This document shows positions 1-8,248 of a stretch of 64,000 nucleotides of DNA, one piece after another. Both the position numbers and the translations under genes were made by a program. Below the pieces are notes generated by a model. That model did not search any database and was not told the origin of the DNA. It saw only the letters and a list, made by a program, of their open reading frames with translations. The stretch comes from Sphingomonas jeddahensis (GTDB lineage: Bacteria; Pseudomonadota; Alphaproteobacteria; Sphingomonadales; Sphingomonadaceae). Where the stretch lies: NCBI RefSeq assembly GCF_001981525.1, contig NZ_MPSB01000006.1, forward strand, positions 1 to 64,000, in the 5' to 3' direction. Position 1 is the stretch's first letter; every line of letters starts with the position of its first letter.

Positions 1-27
1 CCGCGCACCCCTGCTACACCCCGCCCC

Positions 28-771
28 ATGCAGCCCGTCTCTCCGCTCGAAACGCTCGCCGACACGCCCGCCACGCCGGACCAGACCGCCCCCGCCGGCG
101 TCTCCCACCCGCCTTATGCCTTCATCGCGCTCGCCGCCCTCGCCGGCGCGGTGCTCGTCATCACCCTGCTCGGCACCACCATCGCGCGCGGCACGCAATT
201 CGCCTTCGACCGCGCGATCATGCTTGCCTTGCGCACCCCCGGCGATCTTGCCACGCCGATCGGCCCGCGCGGGCTCAAACAGGCGATGGTGGATGTCACC
301 GCGCTCGGCGGGGAGACGGTGCTGACGGTCGTGGTGGTGCTGGCGATCGGCTTCCTGCTCGCCTCGCGCCACCTCCTCACCGCCGCGCTTGTCTTCGGCG
401 GCACGGTCAGCGGGTCGATCGCCGTGCAGGTCGGCAAACGGCTCGTCGGGCGCGAGCGGCCGGCGCTGGTCGATCACCTTGTCGAGGTGTCGTCGGCCAG
501 CTTCCCCAGTGGCCATGCCTCGAACAGCGCGATCATCTATTTGACGATGGCGCTCACCGTGATGCAGATCGTGCCGCGGCAGGCGGCGCGCTGGTTCCTG
601 TTCGTCGCGACGCTGGCGCTGGTCGGCACGATCGGCGCGAGCCGCGTGTATCTCGGCGTCCACTGGCCCAGCGACGTACTTGCCGGGTGGAGCGCGGGGG
701 CTTTGTGGGCGCTCGCCTGGTGGGCGCTCGGCTCGTGGCTCAGGCTGCACCACGCGCGACCGGGTCCCTAA
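28..771 (+). CDS. PAP2-family membrane phosphatase
   Basis: This 247-residue integral membrane protein belongs to the PAP2 / lipid phosphatase family, which removes phosphate from lipid phosphates such as phosphatidic acid or undecaprenyl pyrophosphate at the outer face of the inner membrane. All three family signatures are visible in order: KRLVGRERP near residue 140, FPSGHASN near residue 160, and SRVYLGVHWPSD near residue 205, the last carrying the nucleophilic histidine. Hydrophobic segments separate them. The substrate cannot be told from sequence. The gene stands alone at the window edge, with DUF6456 following 55 bases later. Confidence 0.9.
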   Translation: MQPVSPLETLADTPATPDQTAPAGVSHPPYAFIALAALAGAVLVITLLGTTIARGTQFAFDRAIMLALRTPGDLATPIGPRGLKQAMVDVTALGGETVLTVVVVLAIGFLLASRHLLTAALVFGGTVSGSIAVQVGKRLVGRERPALVDHLVEVSSASFPSGHASNSAIIYLTMALTVMQIVPRQAARWFLFVATLALVGTIGASRVYLGVHWPSDVLAGWSAGALWALAWWALGSWLRLHHARPGP

Positions 772-826
772 ACCGCGCCGCTGTCCTACAGCCGCCGCCG
801 CGTGCCATGGCCTTCATCGGGAACGT

Positions 827-1315
827 ATGGAGAACATGATGCGCGAACTGGTGGAGCGGGCGATCGACGGCGAGGGGCGGATCGCGGCCGGAATGCTTGG
901 CGGCAAGCGGCGCGGCGGCCGAAGCGTGACGGTGAATGTCGCCGAATCGCCGCTGGCGTGGTTGGCCACGCGCGGGCTGGTGAGCGCGCGGCAGATCGAG
1001 GCGGGCGAGCGGCTGCGCGCCGATTACGAGCGCGCTGCGCTTGCGCCCTCGGTGACGATGCGCTGGAGCGCGCGGGTCGATGGCGCGAGCGGGCGCGGGC
1101 TTGATCCCACAAGCGCGCAGATCGCCGCCAAGCGCCGCTTCGACGCCGCGATCGCCGGCGTCGGCCGCGGCCTCAGCGACGTGCTGTGGCGCGTGATCTG
1201 CGCCGGCGAGGGGCTGCCGGTCGCCGAAAAGGCGCTCGGCTGGCCCGCCCGCTCCGGCCGCCTCGTGCTGACGATGGCGCTGGACCGGCTGGCGGATCAT
1301 TACGGGCTGGGGTGA
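827..1315 (+). CDS. DUF6456 domain protein
   Basis: This is a 162-residue protein of unknown function. The C-terminal half, from about residue 85 (a run of the type AAKRRFDAAIAGVG through WPARSGRLVL), resembles the DUF6456 domain common in sphingomonads and other alphaproteobacteria; it looks like a compact helical, possibly DNA-binding fold. The start is the ATG at 827 (MENMMREL), since the frame upstream of it is arginine- and proline-rich non-coding sequence overlapping the PAP2 gene. Family identification is from memory of the conserved motif. Confidence 0.75.
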   Translation: MENMMRELVERAIDGEGRIAAGMLGGKRRGGRSVTVNVAESPLAWLATRGLVSARQIEAGERLRADYERAALAPSVTMRWSARVDGASGRGLDPTSAQIAAKRRFDAAIAGVGRGLSDVLWRVICAGEGLPVAEKALGWPARSGRLVLTMALDRLADHYGLG

Positions 1316-1335
1316 GGCGGTGGCGCCAATCCACT

Positions 1336-1442
1336 CCGTTCGTCCTGAGCCTGTCGAAGCCTGTCCTGAGCTTCACCGAAGGAGACGTGCCAAGGACCGC
1401 ACCGCGTGAGGCACGCACTTCGACAAGCTCAGTGCGAGCGGG
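1336..1442. repeat. Palindromic repeat, family A (TTCGACAAGCTCAG type)
   Basis: The arms CCGTTCGTCCTGAGCCTGTC and CTTCGACAAGCTCAGTGCGA are near-inverted copies that can fold into a stem-loop. The same unit recurs at 2550, 5373, 13830 and 17790, so this is a dispersed REP-like element. It fills most of the gap between the DUF6456 gene and the epimerase gene. Confidence 0.8.
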
Positions 1443-1577
1443 GGGAGTAGCGGATCGCGGTGCCGCGACTAAAAATTTCATACGCGTTTCTGTTCAGCGA
1501 TATGCGCAAGCTCCGTAAACTTTCACGGCCCGCGATCTCGGAAAGGGCAACTCGACACGGACCGGAGGGCACATCAT

Positions 1578-2525
1578 ATGGCCGACATGCGCCTTCCCAT
1601 CACCAAATGCCACGGCTCCGGAAACGACTTCGCGCTGATCGACGCGCGGGAGCTATTGCTGGAGGATCGCGAATGGGCGCAGGTCGCGCGTGCGCTCGCG
1701 AATCGCAATGGTGCGGTCGGCGGTGACGGCATCCTGTTGCTGACGGCGGGCGACGGCCAGGCCGCGTTCGGCATGCGCATCTTCAACGCCGACGGGTCGG
1801 AGCCGGAAACCTGCCTCAACGGCCTGCGCTGCGTGGCGCGCGCAGGGCTGGAGACGCTCGGGCTGGATCGGGCAACCGTGCGGCTCAAGACCAGCCATGC
1901 CGAGGTCGCTCGCGACGCCGATCTCGCGGCGGGCGTGTTCACCGTGCGCGAGACGGCGGGCCCGGCGGGGCTCGACGTGCGCGAATGGCCGCTGATGGGG
2001 GAGGGCGCGCGCATCGTGGATGCTCCGATCACGCGACTGTCGCCGGGATTGCACTTCACCGCGGTCTCGATGCCCAACCCGCATCTGATCGCTTTTGTCG
2101 ATTCGGTGGACGAGGCCGAACTGGTGCGTATCGGCACGATCTGCGAGGGCGCGCCAGATTGGCTGCCGAACCGCGCCAATGTGTCCTTCGTTGAAGTGCG
2201 GGGATCCGACGAACTCTACGTGCGCACCTTTGAACGTGGCGTCGGCCTCACCAACGCCTGCGGCAGCGCCATGGGCGCGGCGACCTTTGTGGCGGGGCTG
2301 ACCGGACGCTTGCCGTTCGACCGAACGGTGACGGTGCGCAATCGCGGCGGGCTGGTGCGCGCATCGGCGAGCGCGGGCGGCATGGTGACGCTGAGCGGCA
2401 ACGCCACGGTCGAGTGGCGCGGCAGGGTGACGGTGGAGCTGGCCGCCGGTGTCGCGGGGGAGCTGACGATCGTGGAACGGTGCGCGGATGAGGTGGCGGC
2501 GTGGGCGGCTGTAGCGCGGCGGTAA
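1578..2525 (+). CDS. dapF: Diaminopimelate epimerase family protein (divergent DapF)
   Basis: DapF interconverts LL- and meso-diaminopimelate in the lysine and peptidoglycan pathway using two cysteines. This 315-residue protein keeps the family frame: KCHGSGNDFALID at the N-terminus, a first cysteine motif NADGSEPETCLNGLRC around residue 80, and a second, ERGVGLTNACGSAMGA, around residue 220. Both cysteines and the ERG glutamate are present. However, the usual CGNG is CLNG, the usual ACGSGT is ACGSAM, and the protein is about 40 residues longer than typical DapF. It may be a divergent DapF or a relative acting on another substrate. The start ATG at 1578 follows an AGGG-containing ribosome binding site. 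Confidence 0.75.
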   Translation: MADMRLPITKCHGSGNDFALIDARELLLEDREWAQVARALANRNGAVGGDGILLLTAGDGQAAFGMRIFNADGSEPETCLNGLRCVARAGLETLGLDRATVRLKTSHAEVARDADLAAGVFTVRETAGPAGLDVREWPLMGEGARIVDAPITRLSPGLHFTAVSMPNPHLIAFVDSVDEAELVRIGTICEGAPDWLPNRANVSFVEVRGSDELYVRTFERGVGLTNACGSAMGAATFVAGLTGRLPFDRTVTVRNRGGLVRASASAGGMVTLSGNATVEWRGRVTVELAAGVAGELTIVERCADEVAAWAAVARR

Positions 2526-2549
2526 GTCGTCGGCCCGCGTCACCATCAT

Positions 2550-2631
2550 CCGTTCGCACTGAGCTTATCGAAGTGCGTGCCACGCGACGCACCGCGCAAG
2601 GCACGTGCTCCGACAACCCCGGCACGAACGG
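2550..2631. repeat. Palindromic repeat, family A
   Basis: This is another copy of the CCGTTCG...CGAACGG element, lying between the convergent dapF-like and dsbA-like genes. Its position between two 3' ends suggests it may help end transcription from both sides, but no U-tract follows it. Confidence 0.7.
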
Positions 2632-2678
2632 TTAAAGGGAGGTGTGTTGAGTGACGGCGGAACGCCGCTTGCGCCGCC

Positions 2679-3410
2679 CTACGCCCCGGCCGCCTTCAGC
2701 GCCTGTTCCACCTGCTCCCAGCTCGCCGCATCCAGCTTCTCGCCGTTGAGGATGAAGGTCGGGGTGCCGGTTACTTCCTTGTCGCGCATCGCCACTTCGG
2801 TGACCTTGGCGAGAGCCTCGATCCGCTGCCCGTCGGTCAGGCATTGGCGCGCCTGCTGCTCGGTAAGGCCGCGCTGCTTCACGAAATCGAGGTAGCCGAG
2901 GTGCTCGACCCAGGCGGTGGCCTGCTGCGCCGGGCTCATGCCCTGCAAGCGCTGCTGGAAGTCCTGCGGCACGCTTTCGAGCTTCTCGAGGAACTGGTTC
3001 TGATCGGCGAAGGTCTGTTCAAGGATGGGGAAGAACGGTGCCTCACCCGCGCACTGGCCCAGCACCGCAACGCCCAGGTCGGGCGCGTGAACCAGGAAGT
3101 CACGGAATTCATACGAGACCTTGCCGCTCTTGATGTACGTGTCTTCGAGCGGGCGGGTCGCGGTGCGGCCGAAATGGCCGCAGGTCGGGCAGGTGCGCGA
3201 GCCATATTCGACCAGCTTCAGCGGCGCATTGGGATTGCCCATCACAAATCCGCCATCGGCCGTCTTGCTCACCGTCTGCGTCCAGTCCTGGCCGGCCGGC
3301 GCGGCGACGGCCGCGACCGAGTTGGGCGCGGCGGTGTTGGTGCTGCCGCTGTCACCGCAAGCGGCGAGCATCGCAAGCGCGAGAGTGGAAGCGGCGAAAC
3401 GCAGGTTCAT
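2679..3410 (-). CDS. DsbA-family thiol-disulfide oxidoreductase, lipoprotein
   Basis: This 243-residue envelope protein has a lipoprotein signal ending in LAAC (cysteine 18) and a thioredoxin-fold DsbA domain with active site CPTC at residues 74-77. DsbA-like proteins form or shuffle disulfide bonds in exported proteins. The FILNGEKLDA motif near residue 220 corresponds to the cis-proline/substrate-groove end of the domain (the preceding TGTP carries the cis-proline). It is the last gene of a minus-strand operon dciA-dsbA-dsbA, 19 bases after the neighbouring DsbA-like gene, so the pair probably arose by duplication. CPTC instead of CPHC suggests a different redox potential from its neighbour. 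Confidence 0.88.
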   Translation of the reverse strand: MNLRFAASTLALAMLAACGDSGSTNTAAPNSVAAVAAPAGQDWTQTVSKTADGGFVMGNPNAPLKLVEYGSRTCPTCGHFGRTATRPLEDTYIKSGKVSYEFRDFLVHAPDLGVAVLGQCAGEAPFFPILEQTFADQNQFLEKLESVPQDFQQRLQGMSPAQQATAWVEHLGYLDFVKQRGLTEQQARQCLTDGQRIEALAKVTEVAMRDKEVTGTPTFILNGEKLDAASWEQVEQALKAAGA

Positions 3411-3429
3411 GTGCTTACTCCGTGGAAAC

Positions 3430-4101
3430 TTACTTGGCGCCGGCAGCGCGCAGCATCGGTTCGAGCTTGGCCCAGTCGGTGTTCTCGATCAGCTTGCCGT
3501 TGAGCTCGAAGCTGGGCGTGCCCTTGATCTTGCCCTGCATTGCCTGCGCGACAGCCAGCGTCTTGGCCATGTTCGTTTCATTGGCGAAGCAGGCGGTGAT
3601 CGCGGCGTCGCTCATGCCCGCGGCCTTGGCGACGGCGGTGAGGCCGGCGCCGTTGGCAAGCGTGCGCATCTTCTCGCCTTGCGTGTTGCCGGCCGGGCTT
3701 TCACCGCTGGCCTTGTCGAAGGCGACGGCCTTGTTCAGCCATTCCTCCTGCCGTGCGAACAGCAGATCGTGCATTTTGGGAAACAGCGCCGGGCCCGAGC
3801 AGCGGGCCAGCGTCGCCGCGACAATGTCGTAGCGGTCGTGAATGGAGCTGCGGATCTCAACGCTGGTCGAGCCGGAGGCGATCATCTTGCCCTTGAGCAC
3901 CGCGTTTGAATCGCGGGCAAAGTGGCCGCAATGCGGGCAAGTGTAGCTGACGTACTCGATCAGCTTCACCTTCGCCTTCGGGTTGCCGATGACATAGCTG
4001 CCTTGTGGCGACAGCGTGGCGACCGATGGCCACGGCTTCTGCGGGGCGGCGGTGAGTGGCGCCGCGACGGCAAACACGGCGAACAGGGCAAGTTTTTTCA
4101 T
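3430..4101 (-). CDS. Periplasmic DsbA-family thiol-disulfide oxidoreductase
   Basis: This 223-residue secreted protein has a signal peptide cleaved around residue 18 and the DsbA active site CPHC at residues 55-58. A GTPSFELNG segment near residue 190 carries the cis-proline loop. It is expected to introduce disulfide bonds into periplasmic proteins. Its ATG overlaps the stop codon of the upstream dciA-like gene by four bases (ATGA), which implies translational coupling. Confidence 0.9.
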   Translation of the reverse strand: MKKLALFAVFAVAAPLTAAPQKPWPSVATLSPQGSYVIGNPKAKVKLIEYVSYTCPHCGHFARDSNAVLKGKMIASGSTSVEIRSSIHDRYDIVAATLARCSGPALFPKMHDLLFARQEEWLNKAVAFDKASGESPAGNTQGEKMRTLANGAGLTAVAKAAGMSDAAITACFANETNMAKTLAVAQAMQGKIKGTPSFELNGKLIENTDWAKLEPMLRAAGAK

Positions 4102-4613
4102 CTGACGACAGGCAATCCGCTGCTGGCGCCGATACCGGCGGCGAGCGCCTCCAGCACGGCCTTGAGTTCAGGGTCTTCGATGGTCTTGAGGCTGTGGCCC
4201 AGCTCGGTCGGCACCGCGCGCGGCTCGGGCGCGGGGCGCGGCTTGGGGCGGGGGGCAACGTCGCCTTGCCGGATCGTCACCTTGGCGACGGCGGGATAGC
4301 CGAAGAACAGGTTCACCCGCTCGGTGATCTCGGGAATCACATGCTGGATCATCACCGCATGCGCGCCGCGCGCCACCAGCGTCAGCGTCCCGTCCTGCTT
4401 CTTGCCGACCGGAAACTTGATCGATTCGGGCGCGCTGGCACTCGCCAGCCGCTCGCCGACGATCTCCGGCCAACGCGTCACGATCGACGATTGCACAAAG
4501 CCGAAGCGCCGGAACGCCGCGCCGCCGACGCTGGGCAGCAGCTCGGATACCTGGCGCGATCGATTCGACCGCTGAGGTTCTTGCTGGGGCGTGGCGCGGG
4601 GCCGCTTGCTCAT
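4098..4613 (-). CDS. DUF721 / DciA-family protein
   Basis: This 171-residue protein has a DUF721 (DciA) core at about residues 20-105, including the stretch VQSSIVTRWPEIVGERLA. DciA proteins load or operate the replicative helicase DnaB in bacteria that lack DnaC. The C-terminus is rich in proline and arginine. The start chosen is ATG at 4613 (MSKRPR); an ATG four codons upstream is possible. It is divergent from mutY with only 26 bases between starts, so the two promoters must overlap. Confidence 0.8.
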   Translation of the reverse strand: MSKRPRATPQQEPQRSNRSRQVSELLPSVGGAAFRRFGFVQSSIVTRWPEIVGERLASASAPESIKFPVGKKQDGTLTLVARGAHAVMIQHVIPEITERVNLFFGYPAVAKVTIRQGDVAPRPKPRPAPEPRAVPTELGHSLKTIEDPELKAVLEALAAGIGASSGLPVVR

Positions 4614-4639
4614 CTGGCGCCCCATGCCATAGCCGGGGC

Positions 4640-5899
4640 GTGGACGCCAAGCGCTTGATCGCCGACATGCTGCTCGACTGGTACGACAAGCACCGACGTA
4701 CGCTGCCGTGGCGGGCGCTGCCGGGCGAAGCCGCGGACCCGTATCGTGTATGGCTGTCCGAGGTGATGCTGCAGCAGACCACGGTGGCAACGGTGCGCCC
4801 ACGCTTTGAGGCGTGGGTGGCACGCTGGCCAACGGTGGCGAGCCTCGCCGCGGCGGACGAGGCCGAGGTGATGGCCGCCTGGGCGGGGCTGGGCTATTAT
4901 GCCCGCGCGCGCAATCTGGTTCGGGCTGCGCAGGCGATCGCGGCGGACCACGGCGGGCGCTTGCCGGATACAGAAGCGGCGTTGCGCGCGCTGCCCGGCC
5001 TTGGCGACTATACCGCCGCCGCGGTGGCGGCGATCGCCTTCGGCCGGCGTGCAGTGGTGGTGGACGCCAATGTCGAGCGCGTGGTCTCGCGGCTGTTCCG
5101 CGCGGCGGGCAAGCCGGCGGTGCGGGCATCAGCGGATGCGGTGACGCCAGACACGCGAGCGGGCGATTTCGCGCAGGCGATGATGGATCTTGGCTCTGCG
5201 ATCTGCTCGCCCAAGCGGCCGAAATGCTTGCTGTGCCCGCTGGCGGGGGAGTGTGCGGCGCATGCGGCGAGGGACGAAGAGGCGTTTCCGGTCAAGCCGG
5301 CGAAGAAGGTGCGGCCAGTTCGGTTCGGCACGATCTTCTGGCTGGAACGGGAGGTGAGCGACACCCCAACCGCCGTTCGCACTGAGCCTGTCGAAGTGCG
5401 TGCCCGAGGCGCGACGCTTGCGACACGTCCTTCGACAAGCTCAGGACGAACGGGGGGCGGGGTTGGAGCCGAATCCAGCCCTTCTTCTTCCGTTCGGCCT
5501 GAGCCTGTCGAAGCCCTGCCTTCTTCTTCCGAGGGGAAAGGCAGCCCTTCGACAAGCTCAGTGCGAACGGAAGGGGGCAAGCGCGAAGTTCTCCTCATCC
5601 GCCGTCCCGCCAAGGGCTTGCTGGGCGGCATGCGGGCGCTTCCAACCGGGCCGTGGATTGAAACACAACCCGGCCTCGCCGATCCGCCCGCTGCCGCCGA
5701 CTGGGCGTTGCTGAACCACGCTGTCACCCAAGGTTTCACGCACTTCACCCTCGAACTCGCGCTTGCCGTCGCGCGTTGGGGCGCGCATTCAGCGCACGCT
5801 GACGGCGAATGGTGGCCGGTGGACGATCTCGCATCGGCGGGGCTGCCCACGGTGTTCGCCAAGGCAGCAGAGGCGATAGGGAGGACGCGATGCGGGTGA
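4640..5899 (+). CDS. mutY: A/G-specific adenine glycosylase MutY with in-frame repeat insert
   Basis: MutY removes adenine paired with 8-oxoguanine. The N-terminal glycosylase domain has the catalytic EVMLQQT, the helix-hairpin-helix LPGLGDYTAAAV, the catalytic aspartate in VVDANVERV, and the iron-sulfur cluster cysteines with spacing C-x6-C-x2-C-x5-C (about residues 191-207). The C-terminal NUDIX-like 8-oxoG recognition domain begins around residue 314 (REVLLIRRPAKG). Between them, about residues 245-311 are a low-complexity segment encoded by family A palindromic repeats read in frame. The protein is therefore 419 residues, longer than the usual roughly 350. The start is GTG at 4640; the next in-frame ATG is at 4667. 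It overlaps the following gene by 10 bases. Confidence 0.92.
   Translation: MDAKRLIADMLLDWYDKHRRTLPWRALPGEAADPYRVWLSEVMLQQTTVATVRPRFEAWVARWPTVASLAAADEAEVMAAWAGLGYYARARNLVRAAQAIAADHGGRLPDTEAALRALPGLGDYTAAAVAAIAFGRRAVVVDANVERVVSRLFRAAGKPAVRASADAVTPDTRAGDFAQAMMDLGSAICSPKRPKCLLCPLAGECAAHAARDEEAFPVKPAKKVRPVRFGTIFWLEREVSDTPTAVRTEPVEVRARGATLATRPSTSSGRTGGGVGAESSPSSSVRPEPVEALPSSSEGKGSPSTSSVRTEGGKREVLLIRRPAKGLLGGMRALPTGPWIETQPGLADPPAAADWALLNHAVTQGFTHFTLELALAVARWGAHSAHADGEWWPVDDLASAGLPTVFAKAAEAIGRTRCG
5373..5570. repeat. Family A palindromic repeats inside mutY
   Basis: About 198 bases made of successive CCGTTCG...GTCGAAG and TTCGACAAGCTCAG arms, enough for two stem-loops. The length is a multiple of three and the frame stays open, so the repeats are translated as a linker between the two MutY domains (recurrent PEPVEA and PSTSS words in the protein). 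Confidence 0.9.
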
Positions 5900-7233
5900 G
5901 GTGGCTTGCCGGAACAACGGCGGCGGCGATGGCGCTGGTCAGCGCTGGCTCGGCCCGGGAGGCGCAACCCGCGCCGCAACCTCAGGCCGCGGCAAAGGCG
6001 CCGGCTCGCGGCAATCCGCTGCTCACCGAAACGCAGGCGCTGTTCGACAGCTATGTTTCGACAAACAAGATGCCGGGCATCGTCGGCGCATTCGGCGTCG
6101 GCGACTTCCCCACGCAGTTCGTTTCCGCCGGCCGGATCGCCGATGATGCCGCCGCCGCAACCGCCGGCCCCGACAGTCTGTGGCGCATCTATTCGATGAC
6201 CAAGCCGATCACCGGCATCGCCGCGATGCTGCTGGTGGAGGATGGCAAGCTCGGGCTCGACGATCCGCTGAGCAAATACATCCCCGCCTTCGCGCAAATG
6301 CGCGTGCTGACCAGACCCGACACGTCGCTCGACGCAGGGCCGGCGAAGAACCCGATCCTGATCCGCCATCTGCTCACCCACACCGCGGGTCTGGGCTACA
6401 GCATCAGCTCCAAGGGGCCGTTGCTGAAGGAGTATGAGCGGCGCGGTCTGCTGCCGTTCCAGGCCAATGCGCAGGTCGAGGCCAAGGCGCGCGCCGCCCG
6501 CCCGACCACTCTTGCCGAATTCGCCACCCGCGCCGCGGCGGTGCCGCTGGTCGCGGAGCCGGGGACGAAATGGCATTATTCCATGAGCCTCGACGTGCTC
6601 GGCGCGGTGATCGAGAAGGTCAGCGGCATGCCGTTCGAACGCTTCGTCCAGACGCGGTTGTTCGATCCGCTCGGCATGAAATCGACCTACTGGCGCGTGC
6701 CGGCGAGCGAGGCGGGGCGGCTGGCGACCAATTACATCTTCGTCGGTGACAATCGCACGCCGATCGATCCGGCGGCGACCTCCGTCTATCTTCAGTCGCC
6801 GAGCTTTCCCTATGGCGGCGCGGGGCTGGTCTCCTCCGCGCGTGATTACGACCGCTTTCTCCACATGCTGGCCAATCGCGGCACGCTGAACGGGCGGCAG
6901 GTGATGAAGCGGGAAACGGCCATGCTCGCCATGTCGAACCTGATGCCCGCCGGTGTCACCTTCCAACGCAACGATGCGTCGACCGGCGGCGCGATGTCGG
7001 CGAAGATGGGCTTTGGCGCCGGCGGATCGGTCTATCTCGAAGACGTGCCGGGCGGGCCATCGAAGGGCACGTTCGGCTGGGGCGGCGCGGCTGGGACGAT
7101 CGCCTGGGTCGATCCGGTGAAAGGAACGCGGGGAACGGTGATGGTCAATTTCATGCCGGCGGAAAAATGGGGCCTGCGCCAGGCCGTGCCCACCGCGCTT
7201 GCGCGCGATGCCATGCGGCTGCACGGCCAATGA
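5890..7233 (+). CDS. Serine hydrolase, beta-lactamase (class C-like) family
   Basis: This 447-residue exported protein belongs to the beta-lactamase-related serine hydrolases, which include esterases, D-aminopeptidases and class C beta-lactamases. A signal peptide occupies about residues 1-23 (ending ...SAGSARE). The nucleophile motif SxxK appears as SMTK near residue 100, the second motif as HYSMS near residue 235, and a glycine-rich GWGGAAGT near residue 400 takes the place of the KTG/HxG motif. The start is the ATG at 5890, inside the end of mutY. True beta-lactamase activity is not implied; an esterase is more likely. Confidence 0.88.
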   Translation: MRVRWLAGTTAAAMALVSAGSAREAQPAPQPQAAAKAPARGNPLLTETQALFDSYVSTNKMPGIVGAFGVGDFPTQFVSAGRIADDAAAATAGPDSLWRIYSMTKPITGIAAMLLVEDGKLGLDDPLSKYIPAFAQMRVLTRPDTSLDAGPAKNPILIRHLLTHTAGLGYSISSKGPLLKEYERRGLLPFQANAQVEAKARAARPTTLAEFATRAAAVPLVAEPGTKWHYSMSLDVLGAVIEKVSGMPFERFVQTRLFDPLGMKSTYWRVPASEAGRLATNYIFVGDNRTPIDPAATSVYLQSPSFPYGGAGLVSSARDYDRFLHMLANRGTLNGRQVMKRETAMLAMSNLMPAGVTFQRNDASTGGAMSAKMGFGAGGSVYLEDVPGGPSKGTFGWGGAAGTIAWVDPVKGTRGTVMVNFMPAEKWGLRQAVPTALARDAMRLHGQ

Positions 7234-8099
7234 GCCTGGTTCCCGGCTTCACCGGCGGCACGCTGGACCGCGCCGATCGCCTGCGTCACGATGCCGATGC
7301 GCTCGCCGCAGCGATGGGCAATTGGCAGGCCCGGCTGCTCAAGCTGCACAATTTCGAGCCCGAAGTGACGGAGGACGGCCGGCTCGGCTGGACGATGCTG
7401 ACCGAGGCGCCCGACGAGGCGGAATTCGTGCTGCTCGGGCTGGAGGACGGCAAGCCGCGTTTCGCCGCTTTCGTGCCGGGCGAAAAGGCGCCGCCGCCGT
7501 TCCGCTCGCCCAATCTGTTCGGCGTGCTCGACCAGTTGCGCCCTGGCGAAGCCGCGACCTTCGCCGCGGCGCGCAGCGTGATCGACTGGCACGCGCGGCA
7601 TGGCTTTTGCGCGAACTGCGGTTCGCCGACCGCGCTGTTCCGCGCCGGCTGGGGGCGCAAATGCGGATCGTGCAACACGGAGCATTTCCCGCGCGTCGAC
7701 CCGGTGGTGATCATGATCGCGGAGCATGAGGGGCGGGCACTGCTCGGGCGACAGCCGTCGTGGCCCGCCGGGCGCTATTCCGCGCTGGCCGGTTTTCTTG
7801 AGCCGGGCGAGTCGATCGAGGAAGCGGTGGCGCGTGAGATCGAGGAAGAGGCGGGCGTGCGCGTGTCCGACGTGCGCTATGTCTCCAGCCAGCCCTGGCC
7901 GTTCCCGTCGCAGCTGATGATCGCCTGCGTCGGGATGGCGGCGGGCGATGCGATCACCATTGATGAAAACGAGCTTGAGGATGCGCAATGGTTCACCCGC
8001 GATGAGGTGAAGGCTGCGCTGGCTGGTGATGGCCCCTTCGTGGCCCCGCCGCCCTATGCCATCGCGCATACGCTGCTGGAGGTTTGGGCGGGGGAGTAA
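7230..8099 (+). CDS. nudC: NAD(+)/NADH diphosphatase NudC
   Basis: NudC hydrolyses NADH to NMNH and AMP and, in E. coli, removes NAD caps from RNA. This 289-residue protein has the expected order: an N-terminal domain, a four-cysteine zinc ribbon (CANC at about residue 126 and CGSC at about 144), and a NUDIX domain with the box GFLEPGESIEEAVAREIEEE around residues 188-207. The ATG at 7230 overlaps the stop of the serine hydrolase (ATGA), so mutY, the hydrolase and nudC form a tightly coupled unit. Confidence 0.92.
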   Translation: MSLVPGFTGGTLDRADRLRHDADALAAAMGNWQARLLKLHNFEPEVTEDGRLGWTMLTEAPDEAEFVLLGLEDGKPRFAAFVPGEKAPPPFRSPNLFGVLDQLRPGEAATFAAARSVIDWHARHGFCANCGSPTALFRAGWGRKCGSCNTEHFPRVDPVVIMIAEHEGRALLGRQPSWPAGRYSALAGFLEPGESIEEAVAREIEEEAGVRVSDVRYVSSQPWPFPSQLMIACVGMAAGDAITIDENELEDAQWFTRDEVKAALAGDGPFVAPPPYAIAHTLLEVWAGE

Positions 8100-8111
8100 G
8101 GGGCGCTGAAG

Positions 8112-8242
8112 TCTCCCTCTCCCCGCTTGTGGGGAGAGGGTTGGGGAGAGGGGCAGTGTTAGTGCGCAACGCCGGTCACTGCCCCCTCTCCCGACCTCGC
8201 CTACGGCTCGGCCACCCTCTCCCCGCTTGCGGGGAGAGGGAG
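8112..8242. repeat. Palindromic repeat, family B (CTCTCCCCGC / GCGGGGAGAG)
   Basis: Several inverted arms of the form CCCTCTCCCCGCTTG and GGGGAGAGGG are arranged around a central CGACCTCGCCTACGGCTCGG. The same element recurs at 19038 and 19715. It separates the convergent nudC and peptidase genes. Confidence 0.85.
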
Positions 8243-8248
8243 ATCAAA

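Noticed and set aside
5008..7230. A 740-codon open frame on the minus strand opposite mutY and the serine hydrolase
   Set aside because: It is a shadow of GC-rich codons: arginine- and histidine-rich, with no motifs, while the plus strand carries intact family motifs throughout.
5890..7233. Reading the serine hydrolase as a true class C beta-lactamase
   Set aside because: The KTG triad is absent and the genomic setting is housekeeping; an esterase-like family member is more likely.
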